A stretch of DNA of 64,000 nucleotides from Bacteroidia bacterium (lineage in GTDB: Bacteria; Bacteroidota; Bacteroidia; Bacteroidales; Prolixibacteraceae). How positions within the stretch are numbered: position 1 is the stretch's first letter; every line of letters starts with the position of its first letter. The stretch is taken from NCBI GenBank assembly GCA_026391315.1, contig JAPLDT010000019.1:1-64000 (forward strand), given 5' to 3'. The translations under genes were made by a program, and so were the position numbers. Of this stretch, positions 26,326 through 34,884 are shown in pieces. The notes below the pieces were generated by a model. That model ran no database searches. It saw only the letters and a list, made by a program, of their open reading frames with translations, and was not told where the DNA came from.

Positions 26326-28026
26326 ATGAAAAAAATCTTTTCAAATAAGTACATCCGCTTTAGCCTCATTCTGTTTGGAGGTATTTTTCTTGGCTGGATA
26401 TTATTTCACTCTTCTCCGACCAAAGAAGTAAAGCACGACCATGCGGCAGAAACGACTAAAGAAACAATCTGGACCTGTGCCATGCACCCTCAAATACGAA
26501 TGCACGAACCAGGTAAATGCCCAATTTGCGGAATGACATTAATTCCACTTATCCAAGGCGGTACAACGATCGATCCAGACGCAATTCACATGACAAAAGA
26601 AGCGGCTCAGCTGGCCAACGTCCTTACTTCCATCGTATCAAAACAAAATCCGGTGAAGGAATTACGTCTTTACGGCAAGGTTCAAGCCGATGAGCGGCTT
26701 TTACAAAGTCAGGTGTCGTATCTGCCTGGCCGAATTGAGAAATTGAATGTAAACTTCACAGGCGAACTGGTGCGAAAAGGACAAACATTGGCGGTTATCT
26801 ATTCTCCTGATTTAGTAACCGCTCAGCAGGAGCTGCTCGAAACAGCGGCTACAAAAGAGTCACAACCGGCACTTTATGAAGCATCAAAAGATAAACTTCG
26901 TCAATGGAAACTGACTGATATTCAGATTACATCCATCGAAACTTCCGGTAAGGTGAAAACTAATTTTGAAGTTTTTGCCAATACAACAGGTATCGTCTCT
27001 GCAAGACGCGTCAACACCGGAGACTATGTTTCACCTGGTTCAGTATTGTTTGATGTTGCCGATCTCTCTCACGTCTGGATCATGTTTGATGCTTATGAGA
27101 GCGATTTACCTTACCTATCTCAGGGACAAAAAGCTACATTTACTATTCAGGCCCTACCGGGAGTTGATTATTCCGGAAACATCACTTTTATTGATCCGGT
27201 GCTCGATCCTGTTACTCGAGTGGCAAGGGTTCGTATTGAGGTTGGTAATCAGGGTGGAAAACTGAAACCCGAAATGTTTGCAACCGGTATCGTCAAAGCA
27301 AATCTGAATGAAGATAAGGATAAGCTGGTAATTCCACGCTCCTCCGTTTTATGGACAGGCAAACGCTCGGTGGTATATGTCAAACAGACCAAATCCGATG
27401 AGCCAATTTTCAAAATCCGTGAGATAGAACTCGGCACAATGTTGGGAAACAGTTATGTGGTGATGAGTGGCCTAAAAGAAGGTGAAGAAGTCGTAACGCA
27501 GGGTGCATTTAGTGTTGATGCTTCAGCACAACTCGAGGGCAAACCGAGCATGATGAATCCTGAAGGAGGTAAAGTTTCATCAATGCCCGGGATGGATATG
27601 CCCGGCAATAATAAAGCCGGGGATACTAAAAGCCTGCCTGCTAAGGATATGCCGGGTGATACCAAATCTAAAGATGATAAAAGCATGCCTGGTATGGATA
27701 TGTCTGAAGTAGCAAAACCAACAACAAACGCCCTACCTACCGGGAATGCTAAGTCTCAAACCTTGCAGCACACGATGTTTGGCGTTTCCGGCAATTGTGA
27801 TTTGTGTAAAGCACGGATCGAAACTGCTGCCAAATCAGTGAATGGGGTAGCTTCAGCCGAATGGACAGCAGAGAAAAAACAAGTATCTGTTCAGTTTGAT
27901 CCGACAAAGACAAATTCTGATGCCATTCAGCAGGCAATAGTCAAAGTTGGTCACGATACCGAAAAATTTAAAGCTCCGGATGAGGCTTATAAGAAATTGC
28001 CGGGGTGCTGTTTGTACAGAAAATAA
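26326..28026 (+). CDS. cusB: CusB-type periplasmic adaptor with N-terminal metal-binding and C-terminal HMA domains
   Basis: The membrane-fusion subunit of the Cus pump. After an N-terminal anchor (about 11-28) comes a heavy-metal-binding domain (residues 48-74, TCAMHPQ and GKCPICGMTLIPL), then barrel-sandwich and beta-barrel adaptor domains. A Met/Asp/Lys-rich linker with repeated MPG motifs (about 415-475) joins it to a C-terminal HMA domain with Cys491 and Cys494 in GNCDLC, ending LPGCCLYRK. That HMA domain closely resembles the separate protein at 17544. It may pass Cu+ or Ag+ between chaperone, adaptor and CusA. Confidence 0.88.
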   Translation: MKKIFSNKYIRFSLILFGGIFLGWILFHSSPTKEVKHDHAAETTKETIWTCAMHPQIRMHEPGKCPICGMTLIPLIQGGTTIDPDAIHMTKEAAQLANVLTSIVSKQNPVKELRLYGKVQADERLLQSQVSYLPGRIEKLNVNFTGELVRKGQTLAVIYSPDLVTAQQELLETAATKESQPALYEASKDKLRQWKLTDIQITSIETSGKVKTNFEVFANTTGIVSARRVNTGDYVSPGSVLFDVADLSHVWIMFDAYESDLPYLSQGQKATFTIQALPGVDYSGNITFIDPVLDPVTRVARVRIEVGNQGGKLKPEMFATGIVKANLNEDKDKLVIPRSSVLWTGKRSVVYVKQTKSDEPIFKIREIELGTMLGNSYVVMSGLKEGEEVVTQGAFSVDASAQLEGKPSMMNPEGGKVSSMPGMDMPGNNKAGDTKSLPAKDMPGDTKSKDDKSMPGMDMSEVAKPTTNALPTGNAKSQTLQHTMFGVSGNCDLCKARIETAAKSVNGVASAEWTAEKKQVSVQFDPTKTNSDAIQQAIVKVGHDTEKFKAPDEAYKKLPGCCLYRK

Positions 28027-28087
28027 AGAGCAAAAAACTTGGTAGAGTCGCTTTTTTTCTGTATATTTATAAGAGACATTTGATTTT

Positions 28088-28140
28088 CTCAGGACAATAA
28101 AGACAATCATGACGGTCCTGACTGTCTTTATTGTCCTGAG
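28088..28140. repeat. 18-bp perfect inverted repeat
   Basis: CTCAGGACAATAAAGACA (28088-28105) and its exact complement (28123-28140) flank a 17-nt loop. It lies between cusB and a four-helix-bundle gene on the same strand, and no T-run follows. Confidence 0.8.
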
Positions 28141-28163
28141 ATATTAAAGAGAACCCTCTTCCA

Positions 28164-28736
28164 ATGAACAACCAATACAACCCCGATGGCTTTATCCCCA
28201 AACATGGTGGTTATGAGCGTTTGTTGAGCTACCAAAAAGCAGAAGCCATCTATGACGGCACCTGCTATTTCTGTAAAAAATATTTTCACCCATACGATCG
28301 TACCATCGACCAAATGGTGCAGGCTGCCCGCTCAGGCAAACAAAATATTGTAGAAGGCAGTATGGCCTCCGGTACCTCAAAAGAGATGGAGATCAAACTC
28401 ACCAATGTAGCCAGGGCCTCACTTGAGGAACTCTTGGATGATTATAAAGACTTTTTGCGCAATCGGAAACTACAAATCTGGAACAAGCAACATCCATATT
28501 ATCCTCAATTACACAAAAGAATTACGACACCCAATGCTACTTTTGCTACCTATCAAAAAGGAATTGAAAGTCCCAATCCTGAAGTGTCTGGAAATATGAT
28601 GATTGGATTGATAAACCTCACCTCTTACCTGCTCGCCAAGCAAATCAAAACTTTGGAAGATGAATTCCTCCACTCCGGGGGATTAAGGGAAAGGATGTCC
28701 CAAGCAAGAATTGAGGTAAGGAGGAAACAAAGCTAA
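28164..28736 (+). CDS. four-helix-bundle protein with suffix domain
   Basis: A 190-residue soluble protein. The first 135 residues have the four-helix-bundle pattern (ERLLSYQKAEAIYD, QMVQAARSGKQNIVEGS, SLEELLDDYKDFL). The rest, with NLTSYLLAKQIKTLEDEFLHSGGLRERM, is the suffix domain that defines a distinct long form in Bacteroidota. Function unknown. It is the second four-helix-bundle gene in this cluster and, like the first, sits next to a repeat element. Confidence 0.7.
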   Translation: MNNQYNPDGFIPKHGGYERLLSYQKAEAIYDGTCYFCKKYFHPYDRTIDQMVQAARSGKQNIVEGSMASGTSKEMEIKLTNVARASLEELLDDYKDFLRNRKLQIWNKQHPYYPQLHKRITTPNATFATYQKGIESPNPEVSGNMMIGLINLTSYLLAKQIKTLEDEFLHSGGLRERMSQARIEVRRKQS

Positions 28737-29267
28737 ATCCACCTTCGAAGTTCAAATTGGCCTTCGTTTATGAGCTTAACAGGCTTGAAGTAGAAATTAA
28801 CAGTCCGAAAATTAGTTGACAATTTCTCATCTGACAGGGTGACTAAGAGTGATCCCGTCAGTTTTGAACTCCTCGTCATCGGATCAATAAGTAATGTTAC
28901 TTTCTTCCATATTTTACCTGACATGGGATTAGTGATTGCTATGTCATAATAGCACAAGAGGTTCCGGAAAGTTTGATAATGTTAAAAGACCACCAACTTT
29001 AGCTCCTTCTAATTTTCAGAAAACTTCGATATATCAGTCGCTATAGCTCTTACATTATGTGAATAATGTAACTTCAATCTAAAATTGTGTAACAAATTCT
29101 TAATACAAGTAATCACCTTTGTAAGATTACACACTGAACATTGCAAAAAATGCGCAGGATCAGGTAGTATCTGTGCCGTTGAGTGCAGCAAAATGTAATC
29201 AATTAAAATTCCTTCCGCGTAGAGCCCCATAACGGAGACTCTGCGTAGGGGAAAATTAAAAAACTAA
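28737..29267. other. 531-nt stretch without a confident gene
   Basis: No reading frame here looks like a complete gene. A minus-strand frame (28733-28957) opens only with TTG and has a protein-like composition; it may be a remnant. A plus-strand mini-frame from a TTG at 29085 to 29098-29195 carries a Cys-rich end (EHCKKCAGSGSICAVECSKM). The last 40 nt before the CopB-type gene are A-rich and hold its ribosome binding region. Confidence 0.4.
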
Positions 29268-31457
29268 ATGCTGAAAGTAATGGAACATCAACATCAACCC
29301 GAATCGCCTGCAAAAATGGCAACTGAGGATCATTCAAAGATGGACCATGGCGCCATGCAACATGGAGACAATCCTTCAATGGGAATGGAAGGTCATAATC
29401 ATCATGCCATGATGATTGCAGATTTTAAAAAGCGGTTTTACCTGGTGCTTATTCTGACGGTTCCCATTATGCTGTTATCAGCAATGATACAGAAATTTAT
29501 GGGTGTCGATTGGCAGTTTACAGGCTCTAAATATATTTTACTTGCCTTATCGTCAGTGGTGTTTTTTTACGGCGGCTGGCCCTTTTTTAAAGGATTGGTT
29601 ACTGAAATAAAAACAAAGACTCCCGGCATGATGTTTTTAATCGGCTTTGCCATAACGGCAGCTTATATCTACAGCGTTGCCGTTGTTTTTGGGTTGGAGG
29701 GCATGGATTTTTTCTGGGAACTGGCAACACTAATCCTCATCATGCTTTTAGGGCATTGGATCGAAATGAAATCTATAGCCGGGGCATCAAAAGAATTAGA
29801 GTTACTGGTTCAGTTGATGCCAGCCGATGCTCACATGGTTATGCCTGATATGGTGCATGATGTAAAGACTGATACGCTGAAAGAGAACGATATAATTCTT
29901 GTAAAACCAGGTGAAAAAGTTGCAGCCGATGGAATAATCCTGGAAGGGGAAAGCTACCTGAATGAATCCATGCTTACCGGAGAATCAAAGCCTGTTCAGA
30001 AAATAAAAGGTCAAAAAGTAATAGCTGGTTCAATTAATGGTAATGGATCGCTTAAAGTGACCGTTTCACATGCCTCGAAAGATTCTTACATCTCACAATT
30101 GGTAAAGTTGGTTGATGATGCTCAAAAATCAAAATCCAAAACCCAGTTACTGGCCGACACGGCTGCAAAATGGTTGACTATTATTGCACTTGTTGCAGGT
30201 ATCGGTACATTTTTATTTTGGTTTTTAACAGGGGAAACTTTAGCCTTTGCAATGGAAAGAATGGTTACGGTAATAGTTATTTGCTGTCCTCATGCTTTAG
30301 GATTGGCAGTACCTTTGGTAGTAGCAAAATCAACCGCATTATCGGCTAAAAACGGATTGCTGATAAAAAACAGATCAGCATTTGAAAATTCAAGGAAAAT
30401 TACGACAATCGTATTTGATAAAACGGGTACCCTCACTGTTGGGAAGTTTGAAGTCTCAAAAATCGTTTCCCTGAAAAAAGAACTTAATGAAGATGAAATC
30501 ATTCGGATAGCATCCGCATTGGAACAACAATCAGAGCATCCTATTGCAACCGGCATTCTTCTAAAAGCTAAAGACTTATCTATCGATGTTCCTTCAATAG
30601 AAAACTTTAAAGCCATCACCGGGAAAGGTATTGAAGCTACAGTCGAAGGTAAAAAGGTACTGGTTGTTAGTCCCGGCTATTTGAAAGAAAATAAGATTGC
30701 CGTTCCGGATGAATTCACTTCCAATGATACTGAAACAGTTGTATTTGTAATCATCAATAATGTACTGGCAGGGTACATTGCTTTGTCTGATGAGATTCGA
30801 CCGGAATCAGCCGAAGCTATCAAAACCTTAAAAGAAAATCACATTAAATCAATATTGCTTACCGGTGATAACAGTAAAGTTGCAAAAAGTGTAAGTGACT
30901 CTTTGGGTTTGGATAGTTTTATTGCAGAAGTATTACCCGATGAGAAATTAGAAAAGATAAAAGAACTTCAAAGCAAAGGTGAATTTGTAGCCATGACCGG
31001 CGATGGGGTCAATGACGCACCAGCCCTGGCACAGGCCGACGTTGGCATTGCTGTAGGTTCAGGAAGTGATATTGCAGCGGAAACTGCAGGCATTGTTCTG
31101 GTAAACAGTAATCCAAAAGATATAGTAAACCTGATTCTGTTTGGAAAAGCTACGCATCGCAAAATGATCCAAAACCTGATCTGGGCAACAGGTTACAATA
31201 TTGTGGCCTTGCCCCTGGCCGCCGGAGTACTTTATGCCTGGCACATACTGCTCACTCCTGCCATGGGTGCGGTGCTGATGTCTGCCAGCACTGTGATCGT
31301 GGCCATCAACGCGAGTATGTTGCGATTGAAAGATGAGCCTAAATCGGATATCAAAGCTGAACATCATCCATATGTGAAAGATAAGGCCAAGCCTGAAGTA
31401 AAAACCGGGCACCAACATGTAATCAAGGCCAAGTCTAAACCCGGTTCCAAAAAATAA
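29268..31457 (+). CDS. copB: CopB-type (CPH) copper/silver P-type ATPase
   Basis: A P1B-type ATPase of 729 residues that exports Cu or Ag across the inner membrane. Instead of HMA domains it has a His/Met-rich N-terminus (HQHQPES, HSKMDHGAMQHGD, GHNHHAMM). The transmembrane metal motif is CPH in VICCPHALGLAVP (about residue 340), which marks the CopB subgroup. Also visible are TGES, the phosphorylation site DKTGTLT, the HP motif SEHPIA and GDGVNDAPALAQADVG. A Lys/His-rich tail follows the last helices. A second in-frame ATG at 29280 (MEHQHQ) is an alternative start. Confidence 0.92.
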   Translation: MLKVMEHQHQPESPAKMATEDHSKMDHGAMQHGDNPSMGMEGHNHHAMMIADFKKRFYLVLILTVPIMLLSAMIQKFMGVDWQFTGSKYILLALSSVVFFYGGWPFFKGLVTEIKTKTPGMMFLIGFAITAAYIYSVAVVFGLEGMDFFWELATLILIMLLGHWIEMKSIAGASKELELLVQLMPADAHMVMPDMVHDVKTDTLKENDIILVKPGEKVAADGIILEGESYLNESMLTGESKPVQKIKGQKVIAGSINGNGSLKVTVSHASKDSYISQLVKLVDDAQKSKSKTQLLADTAAKWLTIIALVAGIGTFLFWFLTGETLAFAMERMVTVIVICCPHALGLAVPLVVAKSTALSAKNGLLIKNRSAFENSRKITTIVFDKTGTLTVGKFEVSKIVSLKKELNEDEIIRIASALEQQSEHPIATGILLKAKDLSIDVPSIENFKAITGKGIEATVEGKKVLVVSPGYLKENKIAVPDEFTSNDTETVVFVIINNVLAGYIALSDEIRPESAEAIKTLKENHIKSILLTGDNSKVAKSVSDSLGLDSFIAEVLPDEKLEKIKELQSKGEFVAMTGDGVNDAPALAQADVGIAVGSGSDIAAETAGIVLVNSNPKDIVNLILFGKATHRKMIQNLIWATGYNIVALPLAAGVLYAWHILLTPAMGAVLMSASTVIVAINASMLRLKDEPKSDIKAEHHPYVKDKAKPEVKTGHQHVIKAKSKPGSKK

Positions 31458-31548
31458 TCAATTTTCAAAGAACGGTTGCAGGAATTTTCGATTAACAGGA
31501 AAAACTTAGCGACCAAAATCAAATAGTAATATTTACAAACAAAAAATC

Positions 31549-31740
31549 ATGACCATGAAAGATTCTAAATTAGTGACCAAAGACCCCATCTGCGGAATGA
31601 CCGTGGACGAGGCAACCGCTCTCAGCGCCGAACGCGATGGAAAAATTTACTATTTCTGCTGCGACCATTGCCGGCAAAAGTTTCTGTCCTCACCTGCCGG
31701 TGCTAAGCCGGAAGGTAAGTCTGGATGCTGTTGCGGATAA
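31549..31740 (+). CDS. YHS-domain protein
   Basis: A 63-residue cytoplasmic protein made almost entirely of a YHS domain: KDPICGMTVD (Cys15), then KIYYFCCDHCRQKF, with extra cysteines at the end (GCCCG). YHS domains often accompany metal ATPases and bind Cu+ or other soft metals. It follows the CopB-type gene by 91 nt. A diverged, broken relative lies at 19905-20224. Confidence 0.8.
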   Translation: MTMKDSKLVTKDPICGMTVDEATALSAERDGKIYYFCCDHCRQKFLSSPAGAKPEGKSGCCCG

Positions 31741-31897
31741 AGAACACCCAAGTGGTACAGAACAATGGGCAGGGATAGCGTAACATCTAAAAACGTGTGA
31801 ATGATATAAATTCATTCGTGAATTCTGTAACAGCTTACATCCTCAAAGGACACAACTTTGTTGAATGAATCTTATTTACAATTAAAAAAATTTAAAC

Positions 31898-32365
31898 ATG
31901 AAAACACTACAAAAAATTACATTGTTTATAGCTTTAATAGCGCTGTTCGCATCTTGCCAATCCAGTACAGACGTAGACAAAATTCTTTCAAATCAGGATA
32001 CCAAAAAAGCTATCATCGACAAAATTGCCAATGATAGTAATCTGTCAAAAGAAATGGTGGAGACTATGATGAATAGCAATAACGGTAAAATGATGATGCT
32101 CGAAAATGATAATTTGACCATGTCGGTGATGATGGAAAACCATGTGAAAATGATGAAAATGATGAAAGATGATCCCGCCATGATGAAAAGTATGATGTCC
32201 GATATGATGGAAACATGCAAAAGTGACACTGCCATGTTGTCCTCAATGTGTAAATACATGATGGAAAGCCCGCAAATGATGGACATGCTGCACAAAAACA
32301 TGGGGGGAAAGATGGATATGAAGGGTATGAAGAAAATGGAAGGAATGGATCATAAAACAAAATAG
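31898..32365 (+). CDS. methionine-rich lipoprotein
   Basis: A 155-residue lipoprotein with lipobox LFASC (Cys20). By my count 33 of 155 residues are Met, mostly as MM pairs spaced along amphipathic helices (KMMKMMKDDPAMMKSMMSDMM). Such a sequence suits binding of Cu+ or Ag+ in the periplasm. It has no clear domain. It sits between the YHS gene and a 44-codon membrane gene that starts 8 nt after it. Confidence 0.75.
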   Translation: MKTLQKITLFIALIALFASCQSSTDVDKILSNQDTKKAIIDKIANDSNLSKEMVETMMNSNNGKMMMLENDNLTMSVMMENHVKMMKMMKDDPAMMKSMMSDMMETCKSDTAMLSSMCKYMMESPQMMDMLHKNMGGKMDMKGMKKMEGMDHKTK

Positions 32366-32373
32366 ATTCAACA

Positions 32374-32508
32374 ATGGACGGAATGCATAATGGTTGGGGA
32401 ATGGGGTTTGAATATGGCTGGATGATAGGCTTTTTTGTTCTGGTTATTGTCATTTTGCTGGCTGTTAAGCTGATGAACAAAAACAAAAATTCAAAATCTG
32501 GCAAATAA
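32374..32508 (+). CDS. 44-aa single-helix membrane protein
   Basis: A short gene with ATG at 32374 and TAA at 32506-32508. The product starts MDGMHNGWGMGFEYGW, has one hydrophobic helix (about 17-33, MIGFFVLVIVILLAVKL) and ends in a basic tail. It starts 8 nt after the Met-rich lipoprotein and ends just before a strong hairpin, as the last gene of a transcript would. Short Met/Trp/Gly-rich membrane proteins of this kind are common in copper clusters. Confidence 0.6.
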   Translation: MDGMHNGWGMGFEYGWMIGFFVLVIVILLAVKLMNKNKNSKSGK

Positions 32509-32510
32509 TT

Positions 32511-32582
32511 AAACGGGTAATATTGAGACTTTTAAATAAACTTTGCCTAAAGTTCATTTAAAAGTCTCAATATTACCCGTTT
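32511..32582 (+). terminator. 27-bp perfect inverted repeat, likely terminator
   Basis: Positions 32511-32537 and 32556-32582 are exact reverse complements, and TTTTCAC follows. The 18-nt loop holds a smaller palindrome (ACTTTGCCTAAAGT). It closes the copB-YHS-lipoprotein-44-aa gene set and lies before the copA promoter. Confidence 0.75.
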
Positions 32583-32606
32583 TTCACTTCTTACTTCTTT
32601 CTCAAT

Positions 32607-32614
32607 TATCTTTG
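32607..32614 (+). promoter_or_regulatory. -7 promoter box of copA
   Basis: TATCTTTG matches TAnnTTTG and lies 14 nt before the ATG at 32629, implying a very short leader. No clear -33 box is seen. Confidence 0.45.
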
Positions 32615-32628
32615 CTAAAAATTCTGTT

Positions 32629-34851
32629 ATGTCTTCTATCGTTAAAAAGAGCTTCCCGGTTACGGGACTAGCGTGTGCATCGTGCGCCATTCACGTTGAA
32701 GATGAGTTGAAAGCACACAAAGGTGTTGTTAGCGCATCTGTCAATTACGCCAACTCTTCTGCCTTCGTTGAATTTGAAGGAAGTAAAACCGATGCGGCCG
32801 ATTTAAAGTCAGCCATTCAGTCTATCGGATATGATTTACTGATTGAAGCAGAAGGGGACAGCCAACAGGACGAGATCAAACATTCCCATTATAAAAAACT
32901 AATAGTTAGTACAATAGGAGCTTCCATACTGGCCTTGCCGGTCGTTGTAATCGGCATGTTTCTGATGGATATGCCTTATGCCAACTGGATTATGCTCGTA
33001 TTAGCGACGCCTGTAGTCGGCTGGTTTGGCCGCAGCTTTTTCGTCAACGCCTTCAACCAGGCAAGGCATGGCTCAGCCAACATGGATACGCTCGTTGCCC
33101 TGAGCACCGGTATCTCCTACCTTTTCAGCACGTTTAACACCATATTTCCGGAGATCTGGCACAACCAGGGCATCCATCCACCCGTCTATTTTGAGGCATC
33201 TGCCGTGGTAATTGCCTTTATCCTGCTTGGGAAAGTTCTGGAAGAGAGGGCCAAATCGAATACCTCCTCCGCCTTGAAGAAATTGATCGGACTACAACCG
33301 AAAACTGTCCGGGTGGTGCAAAATGACGGATCAGAACTGGAAATATCCATTTCTCAGGTACAGGAGAACGACAAGCTGCTCGTTAAGCCCGGAGACAAAA
33401 TCCCTGTTGACGGTGAGGTCATCTCAGGCTTCTCTTTCGTAGACGAGAGTACCATTACCGGCGAATCCCTGCCTGTCGAAAAGGAGCAGGGAGCAAAAGT
33501 ATTTGCAGGTACCCTTAACCAGAAAGGAAGCTTCATTCTCACAGCCGAAAAGGTTGGCGGTGAAACCATTTTAGCGCAAATTATCAAGATGGTTCAAGAG
33601 GCGCAGGGCAGCAAACCTCCGGTACAGAAGCTGGTAGATAAAATTGCAGGGATCTTCGTTCCGGTTGTCATGGGAATAGCTGTTCTGACTTTCGTGGTCT
33701 GGATGGTGGCAGGAGGTGAAAATGCCCTCAGTCACGCGCTGCTGGCCATGGTCTCGGTTCTGGTGATCGCCTGTCCTTGTGCCCTCGGATTGGCCACCCC
33801 CACTGCCATCATGGTGGGCATCGGCAAAGGAGCCGAACAAGGTATCCTGATCAAAGACGCCGAAAGCCTGGAACTCGCACACAAAGTCAGCGCCATAGTA
33901 CTCGACAAGACCGGCACCATCAGTGAAGGCAAACCCGCTGTTACGGATATAGCCTGGAATATCCCGGAATCTGAACAGTCTGATCTCACCAAAATGCTTT
34001 TTGCCATCGAGTCGCTGTCGGAACATCCACTGGCCGATGCCGTTATCACCTATTTGGATGTCAAAACGGAAGAGCGGCTGACGCCGGATCATTTTGAGAG
34101 CATCACCGGCAAAGGAGATGTGGCAGTTTTCGAGCAGAAGACCTTCCTGGTAGGGAACAGAAAACTGATGGCCGATTACTCCGTTCAATTGCCGGAAAAC
34201 CTGAAAACCACCATCAAAGATTGGGAAAATAAAGCCAATACAGTTGTCTATTTTGCTGTTGGCGCAGAGCTGGCAGCCATTGTGGCCATTTCGGACAAAA
34301 TCAAAGCCACTTCGGCAGCTGCCATCGCCTCACTTCAGCAGCAGGGAATTGAAGTGTACATGCTTACCGGCGATAATCTTCAAACAGCCGGCGCCGTAGC
34401 CGGGAAAGTCGGACTCAAAAATTTCAGGGCAGAGATGATGCCCTCTGACAAGTTCGATTTTGTGAAAGAGCTTCAGAAGCAGGGCAAAGTTGTGGCCATG
34501 GTGGGTGACGGCATCAATGATTCGCAGGCGCTAGCCCAGGCCGATGTCAGCATCGCCATGGGGAAAGGTTCCGACATTGCGATAGATGTGGCCAAGATGA
34601 CCATCATCTCCTCCGATCTTCAACTGATCTCCAAAGCCATCCGCTTATCCAAACTGACTGTCAATGCCATCCATCAGAACCTGTTTTGGGCCTTCTTCTA
34701 CAACCTGATCGGCATTCCGATCGCGGCCGGAATCTTGTATCCAATATGGGGATTTATGCTCAATCCGATGATCGCCGGGGCAGCAATGGCATTGAGTTCA
34801 GTTTCGGTGGTAAGTAATAGCTTGAGGTTAAAATCTAGGAAACTAATTTAA
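32629..34851 (+). CDS. copA: CopA-type (CPC) Cu+-exporting P-type ATPase
   Basis: A P1B-1 ATPase of 740 residues that pumps Cu+ (and Ag+) from the cytoplasm. It has one N-terminal HMA domain with Cys16 and Cys19 in GLACASC, then the CPC helix ([13 protein letters not shown]), TGES, the phosphorylation site DKTGTIS, the HP motif SEHPLADAV and [34 protein letters not shown] in the last helix is typical of CopA. It has its own promoter and ends 33 nt from a convergent gene. Confidence 0.94.
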   Translation: MSSIVKKSFPVTGLACASCAIHVEDELKAHKGVVSASVNYANSSAFVEFEGSKTDAADLKSAIQSIGYDLLIEAEGDSQQDEIKHSHYKKLIVSTIGASILALPVVVIGMFLMDMPYANWIMLVLATPVVGWFGRSFFVNAFNQARHGSANMDTLVALSTGISYLFSTFNTIFPEIWHNQGIHPPVYFEASAVVIAFILLGKVLEERAKSNTSSALKKLIGLQPKTVRVVQNDGSELEISISQVQENDKLLVKPGDKIPVDGEVISGFSFVDESTITGESLPVEKEQGAKVFAGTLNQKGSFILTAEKVGGETILAQIIKMVQEAQGSKPPVQKLVDKIAGIFVPVVMGIAVLTFVVWMVAGGENALSHALLAMVSVLVIACPCALGLATPTAIMVGIGKGAEQGILIKDAESLELAHKVSAIVLDKTGTISEGKPAVTDIAWNIPESEQSDLTKMLFAIESLSEHPLADAVITYLDVKTEERLTPDHFESITGKGDVAVFEQKTFLVGNRKLMADYSVQLPENLKTTIKDWENKANTVVYFAVGAELAAIVAISDKIKATSAAAIASLQQQGIEVYMLTGDNLQTAGAVAGKVGLKNFRAEMMPSDKFDFVKELQKQGKVVAMVGDGINDSQALAQADVSIAMGKGSDIAIDVAKMTIISSDLQLISKAIRLSKLTVNAIHQNLFWAFFYNLIGIPIAAGILYPIWGFMLNPMIAGAAMALSSVSVVSNSLRLKSRKLI

Positions 34852-34884
34852 CCATTGGTCAATTTCATCCTTTAGAGATTCGCT

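Noticed and set aside
17019-34851. Integrative element carrying the copper genes
   Set aside because: No integrase, relaxase, att-type direct repeats or tRNA junction is visible at either end; only gene content suggests transfer.
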